A stretch of 64,000 nt of DNA from Paenibacillus alkalitolerans (GCF_016482785.1 NZ_JAEMXM010000014.1:62001-126000), one strand, 5' to 3'. Positions 9,365-17,913 are shown, counted from the first letter of the stretch. Notes: generated by a model not told the origin, from the letters alone. Translations and numbers: made by a program.

Positions 9365-9514
9365 ATGCTCAGAATTGTAAACCGGATGAAAATTATCCAT
9401 AAATTAATCCTCATGATGCTGCTGCTCACTGCGATCGTATGCGTATACAACGTATACAAAACAACACCAGCGGAGCCACGCGGTCTTTGGGCTCCGCTTA
9501 ATAATTTTTCGTGA
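9365..9514 (+). pseudogene. Truncated N-terminal membrane segment of a lost sensor or chemoreceptor
   Basis: A 49-codon frame with a good GGAGAGG site begins MLRIVNRMKIIHKLILM and continues through a hydrophobic stretch (MMLLLTAIVCVY), the usual start of a chemoreceptor or sensor kinase, then breaks off into unrelated sequence and stops at TGA 9512. A terminator-like hairpin overlaps its end. Just upstream (about 9284-9347) a short coding-like tail, NDPSIDNLRIAYDVD-stop, may be the end of another lost gene. Either could be chance, but the combination of ribosome site, positive N-terminus and membrane helix suggests a remnant. Confidence 0.4.
9470..9509 (+). terminator. Terminator-like hairpin at the end of the remnant
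   Basis: GCGGAGCC at 9470-9477 pairs with GGCTCCGC at 9490-9497, followed by TTAATAATTTTT. Confidence 0.65.
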
Positions 9515-9540
9515 CATCTTGTGACGTTCCCTTTTTCCGT

Positions 9541-9569
9541 AAAAAAACCTCCCCGTTCAATCGAGGAGG
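9541..9569 (-). terminator. Terminator of ppdK
   Basis: Read on the minus strand, CCTCCTCG and CGGGGAGG pair around ATTGAA and run into TTTTTTT, 90 bases past the ppdK stop. Confidence 0.85.
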
Positions 9570-9658
9570 AGAAAAAAAGGTTATAGCCTTACTTTATGGG
9601 ATAAATCTTATCATTTTGTGATCATTGTTTTATTTAATTTGAAAGGAAATTAATGCAA

Positions 9659-12364
9659 TTATCCGCGTTCGATAGCGAAACCGACTAATGCTTTCTCGCC
9701 GCTCTCGGTTTGGCGCTTATCGCCGGCGCTTCCATGTTCGATGAACGCTTGTGCCGCTGCGATCCGGGCAAGCGGGATGCGGTACGGGGAGCAGCTGACA
9801 TAATCCAATCCGGTCCGGTGGCAGAAGGCGATCGATTGTTTATCCCCGCCATGTTCCCCGCATATGCCTGTTTTTAACGCGGGCTTGACGGACCTTCCGG
9901 CCGTTGCGGCCAATTCGATCAATTGACCGACGCCATCCTCATCCAGAACTTGAAAGGGGTTTTGAGGCAGCACTTTCAGATCCGTATAGTGCGTCAAAAA
10001 TTTCCCTTCGGCGTCGTCGCGGCTGTAACCGAATGTCAATTGGGTCAGGTCGTTCGTTCCGAACGAAAAGAAATCCGCATGCGCGACAATTTGCTTTGCG
10101 GTAAGCGCCGCTCTCGGCACTTCAATCATCGTGCCTACCTTATAAGGACATGTACGCATCCCCTCTTTGCCGAGCACTTGCTCCGCAACAAAGTCGACCA
10201 GATTGCGCAATATTTTCAGCTCGTTCTCATGGCCGACAAGCGGAATCATGATTTCGGGCATTACCGCGCTTCCTTCGTTTATGCAGCGGGAAGCCGCTTT
10301 GAAGATCGCTTCGATCTGCATATCGTAGATTTCCGGATAGACGATCCCGAGCCTGCATCCCCTTTGTCCCAGCATCGGGTTCGTTTCGTGCAAACAACGG
10401 ACTGTTCGGATTAGCTTCCGAATTTCCGACTGTTCCTCTTCCATTATGCCCTGTTCGTTTAACCGCTGCTGAAGCTCGGCTATATTCGGCAAAAATTCGT
10501 GCAGCGGCGGGTCCAGTAACCGGATCGTCACCGGCAGCCCATCCATCTCCCGAAACATGCCTTCAAAGTCGGATTGCTGCATGGGAAGCAGTTTCTGCAG
10601 CGCTTCCCTGCGCTCTTCCGCCGTATCGGCCAAAATCATTCGCTGCATGACCGGTAGACGGGACGGTGAGAAAAACATATGCTCCGTCCGGCACAGCCCG
10701 ATTCCTTGCGCCCCCATTTTCCTTGCAATCTTCGCGTCTTGAGGATTATCGGCATTCGCATAAACCCGAAGCGTTCGAATCTCGTCCGCCCACTCGAGCA
10801 TCTCCAGCAGCTCGGCCGTCATCTCGGCTTCCCTAAGCGGTATGCTGCCAGAGATAACCCGGCCGGACGCCCCGTCCAGCGTAATCCATTCGCCTTCTTC
10901 GAGCACGCGGCTTCCGATTGTCATCATCTTTTCTTCAGCTTGAATGAGGATTTCTTCGCACCCGCATACGCACGGCTTGCCCATTCCTCTGGCGACGACA
11001 GCGGCATGGCTTGTCATGCCGCCGCGGCTTGTCAAAACTCCTTCCGCGGAAAGCACCCCGTGTATGTCTTCCGGCGTCGTTTCCGGCCGGGCTAAAATAA
11101 CCGCTTTACCCGCGTTTGTCCACTGTACCGCCGTATCGGCGTCAAAGACGAGTTGGCCGACGGCTGCACCCGGCGACGCGGGAAGCCCCGTCGCGAGCAA
11201 ATCGTTCACGGCGCTTTCTTCGATTCCTCTGTGCAGCAATTGATCCAGATGGGAGGGCTCGATTCGCAATAACGCTTCGCGCTTGGACAGCAGCCCTTCG
11301 TACACCATTTGAACGGCGATTTTCAACGAAGCTTGAGCGGTCCGCTTGCCGCTGCGGGTTTGCAGCAGATATAATTTATTCGCTTCGACCGTAAATTCGA
11401 TGTCCTGCATATCTTTATAATGCCGCTCCAGCCGCTTGGCAGCCTGAAACAGTTGGTCGTAGATTTCCGGCATATCCGTCTTCAGAGCGTCGATCGTCAG
11501 CGGCGTTCGAACGCCTGCTACCACGTCTTCACCCTGCGCATTGATCAAATATTCTCCGAAAAAAGTATTTTCCCCGGTCGACGGATTTCTTGTGAATACG
11601 ACACCCGTTCCGGAATCATCGCCCATATTTCCGAACACCATGCTCTGGATATTAACGGCCGTTCCTTGGGAATCCGGAATATTGTTAATTTTGCGGTATA
11701 CTTTCGCTCTCGGATTGTGCCAGGACTTAAATACGGCTTCTACCGCCAGTTTCAGCTGCTCGGTTACATCTTGCGGGAAGGGGCGGCCCGATTTCAGGAT
11801 AAAAACTTGTTTATAGTCCGAGATAAGCCGTATCCACCCGTCGGCCGTAATGTCTTGATCGTGCTTCGCGCCCAGCTCTTTCTTCAATTGATGCAGCAAA
11901 TGCTCAAAGTGGCGGGAATCGATGTCCAGAACGACATTGCCGAACATCTGCATCAAACGGCGGTAGCAATCGTATGCAAACCGCGGATTATTCGTCAGCG
12001 AGGCGAGCCCTTCAACCGTTTCATCGTTCAATCCGAGATTCAAGATCGTGTCCATCATGCCCGGCATCGACGTGACCGAGCCCGAGCGGACGGAAACAAG
12101 CAGCGGCCTTGCGGGGTCTCCGTACCGCTGGCCTTTTTCCTTCTCCAGCCGCTGCAGCGCTTCGAAAATTTGCCGGGATAAATCATCGGAGATGAAATTT
12201 CCTTGTTCAAAATAATGCAGACAAGCCTCTGTCGTAATCGTGAACCCCGGAGGAACGGGAAGCCCGATTCGGGCCATCTCCGCAAGATTGGCCCCTTTGC
12301 CGCCCAATAGCGGCTTCATGCGGCCGTTGCCTTCTCTGAATGAAAACACTTGCTTCGGAATCAT
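9659..12364 (-). CDS. ppdK: Pyruvate, phosphate dikinase
   Basis: The 901-residue protein has every part of PPDK: an N-terminal nucleotide-binding domain starting KQVFSFREGNG and GGKGANLAEM; the swivelling phosphohistidine domain with TSRGGMTSHAAVVARGMGKPCV (residues about 450-470; the His after S is phosphorylated); and a C-terminal PEP/pyruvate barrel with GLCRTEHMF and FSFGTNDLTQLTFGYSRDD. It interconverts pyruvate, ATP and phosphate with PEP, AMP and PPi in the cytoplasm. Start set at ATG 12364 (AAAGGGG nine bases upstream); a 28-residue upstream extension to 12448 is A+T-rich and unlike the family. It lies downstream of cstA on the same strand, suggesting conversion of imported pyruvate to PEP for gluconeogenesis. 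Confidence 0.96.
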   Translation of the reverse strand: MIPKQVFSFREGNGRMKPLLGGKGANLAEMARIGLPVPPGFTITTEACLHYFEQGNFISDDLSRQIFEALQRLEKEKGQRYGDPARPLLVSVRSGSVTSMPGMMDTILNLGLNDETVEGLASLTNNPRFAYDCYRRLMQMFGNVVLDIDSRHFEHLLHQLKKELGAKHDQDITADGWIRLISDYKQVFILKSGRPFPQDVTEQLKLAVEAVFKSWHNPRAKVYRKINNIPDSQGTAVNIQSMVFGNMGDDSGTGVVFTRNPSTGENTFFGEYLINAQGEDVVAGVRTPLTIDALKTDMPEIYDQLFQAAKRLERHYKDMQDIEFTVEANKLYLLQTRSGKRTAQASLKIAVQMVYEGLLSKREALLRIEPSHLDQLLHRGIEESAVNDLLATGLPASPGAAVGQLVFDADTAVQWTNAGKAVILARPETTPEDIHGVLSAEGVLTSRGGMTSHAAVVARGMGKPCVCGCEEILIQAEEKMMTIGSRVLEEGEWITLDGASGRVISGSIPLREAEMTAELLEMLEWADEIRTLRVYANADNPQDAKIARKMGAQGIGLCRTEHMFFSPSRLPVMQRMILADTAEERREALQKLLPMQQSDFEGMFREMDGLPVTIRLLDPPLHEFLPNIAELQQRLNEQGIMEEEQSEIRKLIRTVRCLHETNPMLGQRGCRLGIVYPEIYDMQIEAIFKAASRCINEGSAVMPEIMIPLVGHENELKILRNLVDFVAEQVLGKEGMRTCPYKVGTMIEVPRAALTAKQIVAHADFFSFGTNDLTQLTFGYSRDDAEGKFLTHYTDLKVLPQNPFQVLDEDGVGQLIELAATAGRSVKPALKTGICGEHGGDKQSIAFCHRTGLDYVSCSPYRIPLARIAAAQAFIEHGSAGDKRQTESGEKALVGFAIERG

Positions 12365-12792
12365 CGGCTGTATCCCCTTTGTCAAATAATACATACTAAT
12401 ATTAAAAATAATACACCATAATTCGAAATTTTGGCAATATGTGACCACAAATATTTATTAAAAGTTGCGAAATTTGGATAAATCGCTTTAATAGTATGTC
12501 AAATAAAATATAATATGACGCGCTATATAAGTTGTACCGATAACCGAATGCAGAATTTATTCTGACCTCGGAGTATCGCGAATCGTATACAAAGCAGCTT
12601 GTATGTTGAATTTGAAATGAAGTATAAATCGGCGGGGGCATCAAAAAAGTCGTTGATGAAATCGCGGATATTTCTCAGGCGTTTAAGTACGGGGGGACTA
12701 TGTCGAACAAGCAAATGATATTCTTCGAATTGTTAAACGTTCCATCCCGGTCTCCTGATAGGCAGGAGCCGGGATGGATTATTCAACGTTCA
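12365..12792. other. Intergenic region with a possible gene-end remnant and a hairpin
   Basis: This 428-base gap holds the ppdK 5' region (A+T-rich up to about 12540). At about 12628-12700 one frame reads KKVVDEIADISQAFK and at 12690-12758 another reads VEQANDILRIVKRSIPVS-stop; together they resemble the frameshifted end of a lost plus-strand protein, possibly a chemoreceptor. The stop falls inside the hairpin at 12742-12777. No complete gene is visible. Confidence 0.35.
12742..12777. terminator. Long hairpin at the end of cstA
   Basis: CCATCCCGG-t-CTCCTG pairs with CAGGAG-CCGGGATGG over 15 base pairs with one bulge. It is 16 bases after the cstA stop on the minus strand and could serve both strands. 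There is no clear U-run on either side, so it may be weak or factor-assisted. Confidence 0.6.
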
Positions 12793-14238
12793 TCATGCTG
12801 CATTCGAAGCGCTTTCATCATCGTAATAAGGAATTTTCGAATGGGTGTATTTGTATACGGCGCGGCCGAACGCAGCGCAGATGACGGTTGTGGCAACGGC
12901 TCCGGCCAAGTAGGAAATCGCCATGGGCAAACCGAAGCCGATCTTGGCATTCGCAATATACGTAACCGTTACCATGGTCATAAAAGCGGCGGGTATGCTG
13001 GCAATCCAATGGGTTTTGCGGTGCATCGCCAAGTACATGGCTCCGACCCACAAAGCGAGCATCGCCGTGCACTGGTTAGCCCAGGAGAAGTATCTCCACA
13101 GCAAGGTGAAATCGATTTTCGTCAAGACGAAGGAGACGGCGAACATGGGCAGCGCGATCCACAAGCGGTTGGCCAATTTCTTCTGGCCGATGCGGAAATA
13201 ATCGGCAAGGATCATTCGCGCGCTGCGGAATGCGGTATCGCCTGAAGTAATCGGCAGCACGATAACGCCTAGAATCGCCAACGTTCCTCCAATGGCTCCG
13301 AGCAGCGTAACGGAAACCTCGCTAACCACGGCAGCCGGTCCGCCCGCATTAATCAATTCGTTCAGGCTCGTTCCGTTGAACAAACTCATGGCGGCTGCTG
13401 CCCAGATCATGGCGATAACGGCTTCCACGATCATCATGCCATAGAAGACGGAGCGTCCGTTCTTTTCATTCTGAAGCGTTCTGGAAATAATCGGCGACTG
13501 GGTGGCGTGAAAGCCGGACAAGGCGCCGCAGGAAATCGTCAGGAACAAGAGCGGGAAGACGGCTGCCCCCTCGGGATGCATGTTCGCCAAAGTCAATTCC
13601 GGTATCGGCGCTCCCGTCACAACCATCATGCCGCCGACGCCTAGAGCGCTGACGAGCAGCAGCGCACCGAAGTAAGGATACAATCTGCCGATGATTTTGT
13701 CGACGGGAAGCAGCGTGGCCAAAATATAATAGACGAAGATAAAGCCTATGATTAATCCGAGTCCCATCCAGCCGTTCATCAGCTTATGCAAGAGAGCGGC
13801 CGGGGAGCTGACGAACACGGTGCCGACGAGCACCAGCAGAAGCAGGGCGAAGGCGTTGACGACATGCTTGAAAGCCCTGCCGAGAAATTTGCCGGCAAGC
13901 TCGGGAAGATGAGCGCCCCGGTTGCGGATGGAGATCATGCCCGTCAAGTAGTCATGGACAGCCCCCGCAAAGATCGCTCCGAGCACGATCCATAGGAAGG
14001 CTACCGGTCCGTACAAAGCGCCCATAATCGGTCCGAAAATCGGCCCCACGCCGGCGATATTCAGGAGCTGGATCAGCGAATTCCGCTTACTGCCCATCGG
14101 CAAGTAATCCACGCCGTCATTCAAGGCGTAAGCCGGGGTCTGACGCTCTTCTTTAACGCCGAACACCTTCTCCACAAATTTGCTGTAGGTGAAGTATCCG
14201 ACGATCAGCAATGCAATCGATACAAGAAATGTGGCCAT
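12793..14238 (-). CDS. cstA: CstA family pyruvate/peptide transporter
   Basis: A 481-residue polytopic membrane protein with the CstA signature near its start (DGVDYLPMGSKRNSLIQLLNIAGVGPIFGPIMGA, quoted here as motifs DGVDYLPM and GVGPIFGPIMGA) and GDTAFRSARMILAD in the C-terminal half; at least ten hydrophobic segments are visible. It is shorter than E. coli CstA (about 700), like the short Firmicute forms. CstA/BtsT proteins import pyruvate with protons and, in some species, peptides. The ATG at 14238 has a near-perfect AAGGAGG. The gene lies directly downstream of a LytS/LytTR pair on the same strand, the arrangement known for pyruvate-sensing BtsSR-type control, so pyruvate is the favoured substrate. 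Confidence 0.9.
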   Translation of the reverse strand: MATFLVSIALLIVGYFTYSKFVEKVFGVKEERQTPAYALNDGVDYLPMGSKRNSLIQLLNIAGVGPIFGPIMGALYGPVAFLWIVLGAIFAGAVHDYLTGMISIRNRGAHLPELAGKFLGRAFKHVVNAFALLLLVLVGTVFVSSPAALLHKLMNGWMGLGLIIGFIFVYYILATLLPVDKIIGRLYPYFGALLLVSALGVGGMMVVTGAPIPELTLANMHPEGAAVFPLLFLTISCGALSGFHATQSPIISRTLQNEKNGRSVFYGMMIVEAVIAMIWAAAAMSLFNGTSLNELINAGGPAAVVSEVSVTLLGAIGGTLAILGVIVLPITSGDTAFRSARMILADYFRIGQKKLANRLWIALPMFAVSFVLTKIDFTLLWRYFSWANQCTAMLALWVGAMYLAMHRKTHWIASIPAAFMTMVTVTYIANAKIGFGLPMAISYLAGAVATTVICAAFGRAVYKYTHSKIPYYDDESASNAA

Positions 14239-14274
14239 CCTATGGTTCCTCCTTAGAGTTCAGTTAATGACTCC

Positions 14275-14280
14275 ATTATA
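14275..14280 (-). promoter_or_regulatory. Probable -10 element of the cstA promoter
   Basis: On the minus strand a perfect TATAAT lies 37 bases upstream of the cstA ATG. A recognisable -35 is absent (AACTTT at the right spacing), which fits an activator-dependent promoter under the adjacent LytTR protein. Spaced ACACC repeats lie further upstream (about 14330-14362) and are candidate LytTR sites. Confidence 0.5.
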
Positions 14281-14386
14281 AGAGGAACCGGCAGCGCAAA
14301 GTTGAAAACGCTACCAACATGTTAGATATCAAGGATATGGTGTTGAAACGAGGGTGTAACATGCAGCTTGATGACAGCCCTTACAA

Positions 14387-15130
14387 TTATAGCTCCAATT
14401 GCTCCCGCAGCGCCTTGATATAGTTCCGGCTGACCGGAATATCTTCATCAGCTCCGTGCACCTTCAATTGATAAGCACCGTTAAACCAAGGAATAAGCTG
14501 TTTTATGGCACGAAGATTCACCAAGTAGCTCTTATGCGTTCGGAAAAAATGATGCGGCGACAGCTTCTGCTCCAAATCCTTTAAGCTGCTCTTGGAAATG
14601 TACCGGCGTTCTTTCGTGACGACCGCCGTTTCTCCCTCGACGGCCGAGGCATAGAGGATATCGTCGGGTGAGAGATAAATAATATTTTCCTGATGCTCGA
14701 CGGCGAGCCGGGCAAGCTTCTCGGAAGACGCCGGCTTTCGCAACGCCGGCACGTCCGTACCCATGGATTTGTAGACGCGGCTCATCGTATCGGCAAGTTC
14801 ATCGTCAGAGAAGGGCTTTAATAAATAATCGAGAGCCTGAAGCCGGAACGCTTTAATGGCGTAATCCGGGTAAGCGGTGGCAAAAATGACGAGCGGCACC
14901 CGCTTCAGCTTATGAACGGCCTCGACCAGCTCCGTTCCGGACATGCGCGGCATCTCCATATCGACGAAGATCACGTCCGGATCTTTAAACAAGATCTTCT
15001 CCAGCCCCTCTTCGGCGGAGCCGGCTTCCGCAACCACCTCCACCTCTTCGTAGGAACCGAGCAAATGCTTCAATTCCTCGCGGCTGTAGGGTTCGTCATC
15101 AACGATTACGGTTCTGATTTTAAACGTCAC
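14387..15130 (-). CDS. LytTR family response regulator
   Basis: A 247-residue protein: receiver domain (1-120) with VDDEPYSREE, phosphoacceptor Asp in VIFVDMEMPRMSG near residue 58, and the conserved Lys in LLKPF; then a LytTR DNA-binding domain (about 140-247) with ISKSSLKDLEQKL, FFRTHKSYLVN and IPVSRNYIKALRE. It overlaps the end of the LytS-like kinase gene by 11 bases and is translationally coupled to it. It probably activates the cstA gene 148 bases downstream. By analogy with BtsR, YpdB and LytR pairs that respond to pyruvate, the signal may be extracellular pyruvate; that part is inference. Confidence 0.93.
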   Translation of the reverse strand: MTFKIRTVIVDDEPYSREELKHLLGSYEEVEVVAEAGSAEEGLEKILFKDPDVIFVDMEMPRMSGTELVEAVHKLKRVPLVIFATAYPDYAIKAFRLQALDYLLKPFSDDELADTMSRVYKSMGTDVPALRKPASSEKLARLAVEHQENIIYLSPDDILYASAVEGETAVVTKERRYISKSSLKDLEQKLSPHHFFRTHKSYLVNLRAIKQLIPWFNGAYQLKVHGADEDIPVSRNYIKALREQLEL

Positions 15131-16880
15131 TCGAGATCGCTGCTCCTTTCCATGGGATCACGAACGATACGGCGGTTCCCCTGCCCGGCTCGCTCTCGAT
15201 GCGAAGTCCGGCCTTCGGCCCCAGCGTCATAATAAGCCTTCGATTCACGTTATATAGGCCGATGCCGGTCCCGTCCTCCGACGGAGAATGACGCCCTCCC
15301 GATAACAACGAGCGGTGCCGCTCGGGTTGTATCCCGATCCCGTTGTCCTTCACGCAAACGAAGACGCCTTCATCGCCGCGGCTTTCTACCGAGATCGACA
15401 GCTCTCCCCCGGAATTCAGGGAGCGCAATCCGTGCTTCATTCCGTTCTCCACAATCGGCTGAAGGGTTAAAGAAGGAATCGACGCATGCAAGCATTTTTC
15501 ATCAATATGGTAATTCACCTTCAACGTGTCGTTAAAGCGTGCCTCTTCAATGGACAAATACGCTTTCACATGCTGCATCTCTTCCCGAAGCGTGCTCTCC
15601 TCATGCAGCGTCCCGGCTAAATTTTGGCGGAAATATCGGGACAATGAAATCAGCAAAAGGCGCGCTTTATCGGGCTTCGTGCGGATCATCGAGACAACCG
15701 TATTTAATGCGTTGAACAGGAAATGCGGCTGGATTTGGGTTTGGAGAGCTTTGATTTCCGCCTCGCGGGCGAGGTGCCGGTAATGCTGCAGCTCCGCAAT
15801 CTCCAATTGCTGTCCGAACAAGGTCGTTAAGCCTTTGATCAGCTCAAGGTCCATATGAGAAATCTCTTTGACCGAGGAGAAGTAAAACTTTAAGGTTCCG
15901 ACCGTTTCTCCTTTCCGCTTGAGGGGAGAAATGATGGCGGCCTGCAGAGGACAGCCGGGAGTGCTGCACCCGATTCGGGAGACCACTTGCAGCTCTCCGG
16001 TGTTCAACACCTGCTTCGTGGCGTCCGTCCGGATTTCCGCCATGGGCCGGTGATGGTCCGACGCGATGCCCACATGGGACAAGATGTGTTCCCGGTCGGT
16101 CATCGCCACCGCTTTGGCGTTGGCTTCGCGGATGAGGATCGCGCATGTCGCATGCGCCGATTCGACGGTCAGCCCTTTGGACAAGTGCTCCACGGTGACG
16201 CCGGCGATGCGGAGCGCCTTCTGCGCTTGCGCGGCGCCGCTTTTCTCCTCTTCGCTGATCACGTTGCGGATGATGAGCACGAAGAGTGCGCACCCCACGC
16301 CGTTCGCCAATACCATCGGCATGCCGATCTGCACGACGAGCTCGAACGCCCGGTCGAATGGCCTTGCCGTCAGAAGAATGATGCCCATCTGGATCGTTTC
16401 GTTGGCGATGCCTACCCCGAATGCTCCCGCCACCGAAACGAGCCTGCCCTCCTGCTTGCGGTGTACCAAGCCGGACAGGAAGCCGGCGACAACGGCGGCA
16501 AGCCCGCATGCCAGCGCCGTGAAACCGCCGAGCATAAACCGGTGCATACCGGCGACAAGGCCGGCCCCCAAGCCGGAGCCGACGCCGCCAAGCAGCCCCG
16601 CGGCTGCGATGCCGATCACCCTGAAGTTGGCGATTGCTTCCCCTTCCGCAAGGGGACGTTCCCACACGGCAGAGCTGAGCGCTCCGGCCTCGACCACATA
16701 GCCCATATAAGTGCCGATGATGCCGAACAATCCGAAGAAGCCGATCACCCGCAACCGTTCGCCCGCCGTCAATCGCCGCCGCTCAAGCAGCTTCCGGGCG
16801 AAACCGAAGCGGGTGACGACGAACGCGACGGTGACGATGACCCCCAACCGTTCCAACATTAAAGCAAACAACGCCCACAA
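15120..16880 (-). CDS. LytS-like sensor histidine kinase (5TMR-LYT)
   Basis: About 586 residues. The first 200 hold six or so membrane helices of the 5TM-5TMR_LYT type (ERLGVIVTVAFVVTR, then GGVGSGLGAGLVAGMHRF, and ALACGLAAVVAGFLSGL), followed by a GAF-like domain (about 215-350) with an HPSY-type C-P motif (GCSTPGCPLQAAI), and a His_kinase domain with IQPHFLFNALNTV near residue 395 (phosphorylated His) plus an ATPase end with ENGMKHG and GIGLYNVNRR. The frame is open to GTG 16931, but TTG 16880 has GGAGGG nine bases upstream and gives the normal family N-terminus. It forms a two-component system with the overlapping LytTR gene. Confidence 0.9.
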   Translation of the reverse strand: MWALFALMLERLGVIVTVAFVVTRFGFARKLLERRRLTAGERLRVIGFFGLFGIIGTYMGYVVEAGALSSAVWERPLAEGEAIANFRVIGIAAAGLLGGVGSGLGAGLVAGMHRFMLGGFTALACGLAAVVAGFLSGLVHRKQEGRLVSVAGAFGVGIANETIQMGIILLTARPFDRAFELVVQIGMPMVLANGVGCALFVLIIRNVISEEEKSGAAQAQKALRIAGVTVEHLSKGLTVESAHATCAILIREANAKAVAMTDREHILSHVGIASDHHRPMAEIRTDATKQVLNTGELQVVSRIGCSTPGCPLQAAIISPLKRKGETVGTLKFYFSSVKEISHMDLELIKGLTTLFGQQLEIAELQHYRHLAREAEIKALQTQIQPHFLFNALNTVVSMIRTKPDKARLLLISLSRYFRQNLAGTLHEESTLREEMQHVKAYLSIEEARFNDTLKVNYHIDEKCLHASIPSLTLQPIVENGMKHGLRSLNSGGELSISVESRGDEGVFVCVKDNGIGIQPERHRSLLSGGRHSPSEDGTGIGLYNVNRRLIMTLGPKAGLRIESEPGRGTAVSFVIPWKGAAISSDV

Positions 16881-16980
16881 TGAGTTCGTCCCTCCCATAT
16901 GGAGCAATAATAACAAGTTTATTTTTGACACACATCATACCATATTGTTTTCGATGTTGACGCAAAACACAAAATTAGGT

Positions 16981-17227
16981 TCCCAATACTAACACTCTTG
17001 CGGGCATTATCCCTGTCGTTCAGTAAATGCCAAGGGTCGCGGCCGAAACACAAGAAGTGTGAAAAAAGAGTTGGGCACTTTTGTAAAATGTGTGTGGTGA
17101 GGGAAGCAGTGTGCGCAAGTGGAGACGAAACGTGAAGTCGGAGAGAGCATCGGAACGAAGGATCAGGCGGTCTGAGACAAGGGGAGAGTGCGTGTACGGA
17201 AATTCTCTAATCGTTCCTCAGAGCCGG
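16981..17227 (+). repeat. Dispersed repeat family 1, copy A (5' truncated)
   Basis: Shares blocks with 34160-34512, 36443-36793 and 51041-51433: TCCCAATACTAAC, GTCGCGGCCGAAA, CGAAACGTGAAGTCGG and the 3' core GATCAGgcggTCTGA then CAAGGGGAGAG, GTACGG and TAATCGTTCCTCA. It starts 50 bases from the open frame of the LytS-like gene. No protein is encoded. Confidence 0.75.
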
Positions 17228-17293
17228 ACCAGGACGAACCTCTTGAATCCGGCGTCACAAGACGGCCCAACAAGCCCGGTATTCGTTGAAGGC

Positions 17294-17410
17294 ATACCGA
17301 AGGCCAAGTCGCGCCCATGCCAGTCCGTCAGCTACTTGCCGCATTTCTTTTCCTGGATCGTCGTTGCGTACATTCTTCAATCGCTGCTGACACTCGACGG
17401 CACCCTCCCC
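17294..17410 (+). pseudogene. Fragment of an LplB-type ABC permease
   Basis: In one frame this short stretch reads KSRPCQSVSYLPHFFSWIVV then AYILQSLLTLDGTL, the loop and membrane helix just before the EAA region of LplB-type permeases; the intact gene at 21800 has KKFVQTVSYLPHFISMVIV at the same place. Both sides are unrelated sequence, so only about 40 codons survive. It lies between a repeat copy and the small membrane protein gene. Confidence 0.75.
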
Positions 17411-17446
17411 TATTATCTAAATTTTCAGAATTTTAATACAATTATG

Positions 17447-17475
17447 TTGTATTCTTTAAAGCGCTTTCATATAAT
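17447..17475 (+). promoter_or_regulatory. Promoter with overlapping cre-like operator
   Basis: TTGTAT at 17447-17452 and TATAAT at 17470-17475 are 17 bases apart. Between and over them lies TTAAAGCGCTTTCA (17457-17470), one base from the palindromic cre TGAAAGCGCTTTCA. CcpA binding here would block RNA polymerase. It drives the small gene at 17512. Confidence 0.7.
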
Positions 17476-17511
17476 GATATTACCAGGTGTACAATTAAGG
17501 GGGCATTGCTT

Positions 17512-17646
17512 ATGAAAGATGCCAATAATATTACGATCGGTCTTATCTGGGGTACGTTATTAAGCATCCCTTTGTGGATGTCGTTGATCGGGTGGATCCA
17601 GTTGATCGTTATCCTTTTCTTGAAATTAAATGTTGAATGGCTGTGA
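17512..17646 (+). CDS. Small membrane protein, 44 residues, function unknown
   Basis: ATG at 17512 follows AAGGGGG by eight bases. The product begins MKDANNITIGLIWG and is almost entirely one long hydrophobic stretch with a polar turn (residues about 8-38, SIPLWMSLIGWIQ in the middle), ending KLNVEWL. It has its own promoter (17447-17475) and terminator (17725), so it is a free-standing unit. I do not recognise a family. A cre-like operator suggests it is made when preferred sugars run out; a role as a small regulator of a transporter or membrane enzyme would fit but is speculation. Confidence 0.7.
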   Translation: MKDANNITIGLIWGTLLSIPLWMSLIGWIQLIVILFLKLNVEWL

Positions 17647-17724
17647 TGCCTTGATGTTTCTGAAGCAAGAGGAATTTCCTCCATTATGCACGTACTACTC
17701 ATTTTGATGTATATATATGAAATT

Positions 17725-17752
17725 AGCCTGGGCAATCGCCCAGGCTTTTTTA
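17725..17752 (+). terminator. Terminator of the small membrane protein gene
   Basis: AGCCTGGGC and GCCCAGGCT pair perfectly around AATC, followed by TTTTTT. Confidence 0.92.
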
Positions 17753-17770
17753 GCTACAAAATCTTCATGA

Positions 17771-17884
17771 AACCATATTATCCCGTTATTTGAAGTGAAA
17801 GAGGAAGGATACACCGTATATTTTCCGGTTACACAAACATTACCCGTCAAACAAGCGGCGTATGAACGTTACTTAAGCAGATGA
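17771..17884 (+). pseudogene. Possible C-terminal remnant of an unknown gene
   Basis: A 37-codon frame with no start, running from a stop at 17768 to TGA at 17882, reads like a real protein tail (FEVKEEGYTVYFPVTQTLP, ending AYERYLSR), and it ends exactly at a good terminator (17883-17913). The rest of the gene is gone. No family recognised. Confidence 0.4.
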
Positions 17885-17913
17885 CTTCCGAATCGCCGGG
17901 AGTCTTTTTTTTT
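17883..17913 (+). terminator. Terminator after the remnant
   Basis: GACTTCC pairs with GGGAGTC (one wobble), extended by CG pairs, followed by nine T residues. Confidence 0.8.

Noticed and set aside
15844-16862. Two long frames inside the LytS-like gene (273 codons on the minus strand, 291 on the plus strand)
   Set aside because: Compositionally biased shadow frames of a GC-rich gene, without domains or ribosome sites.
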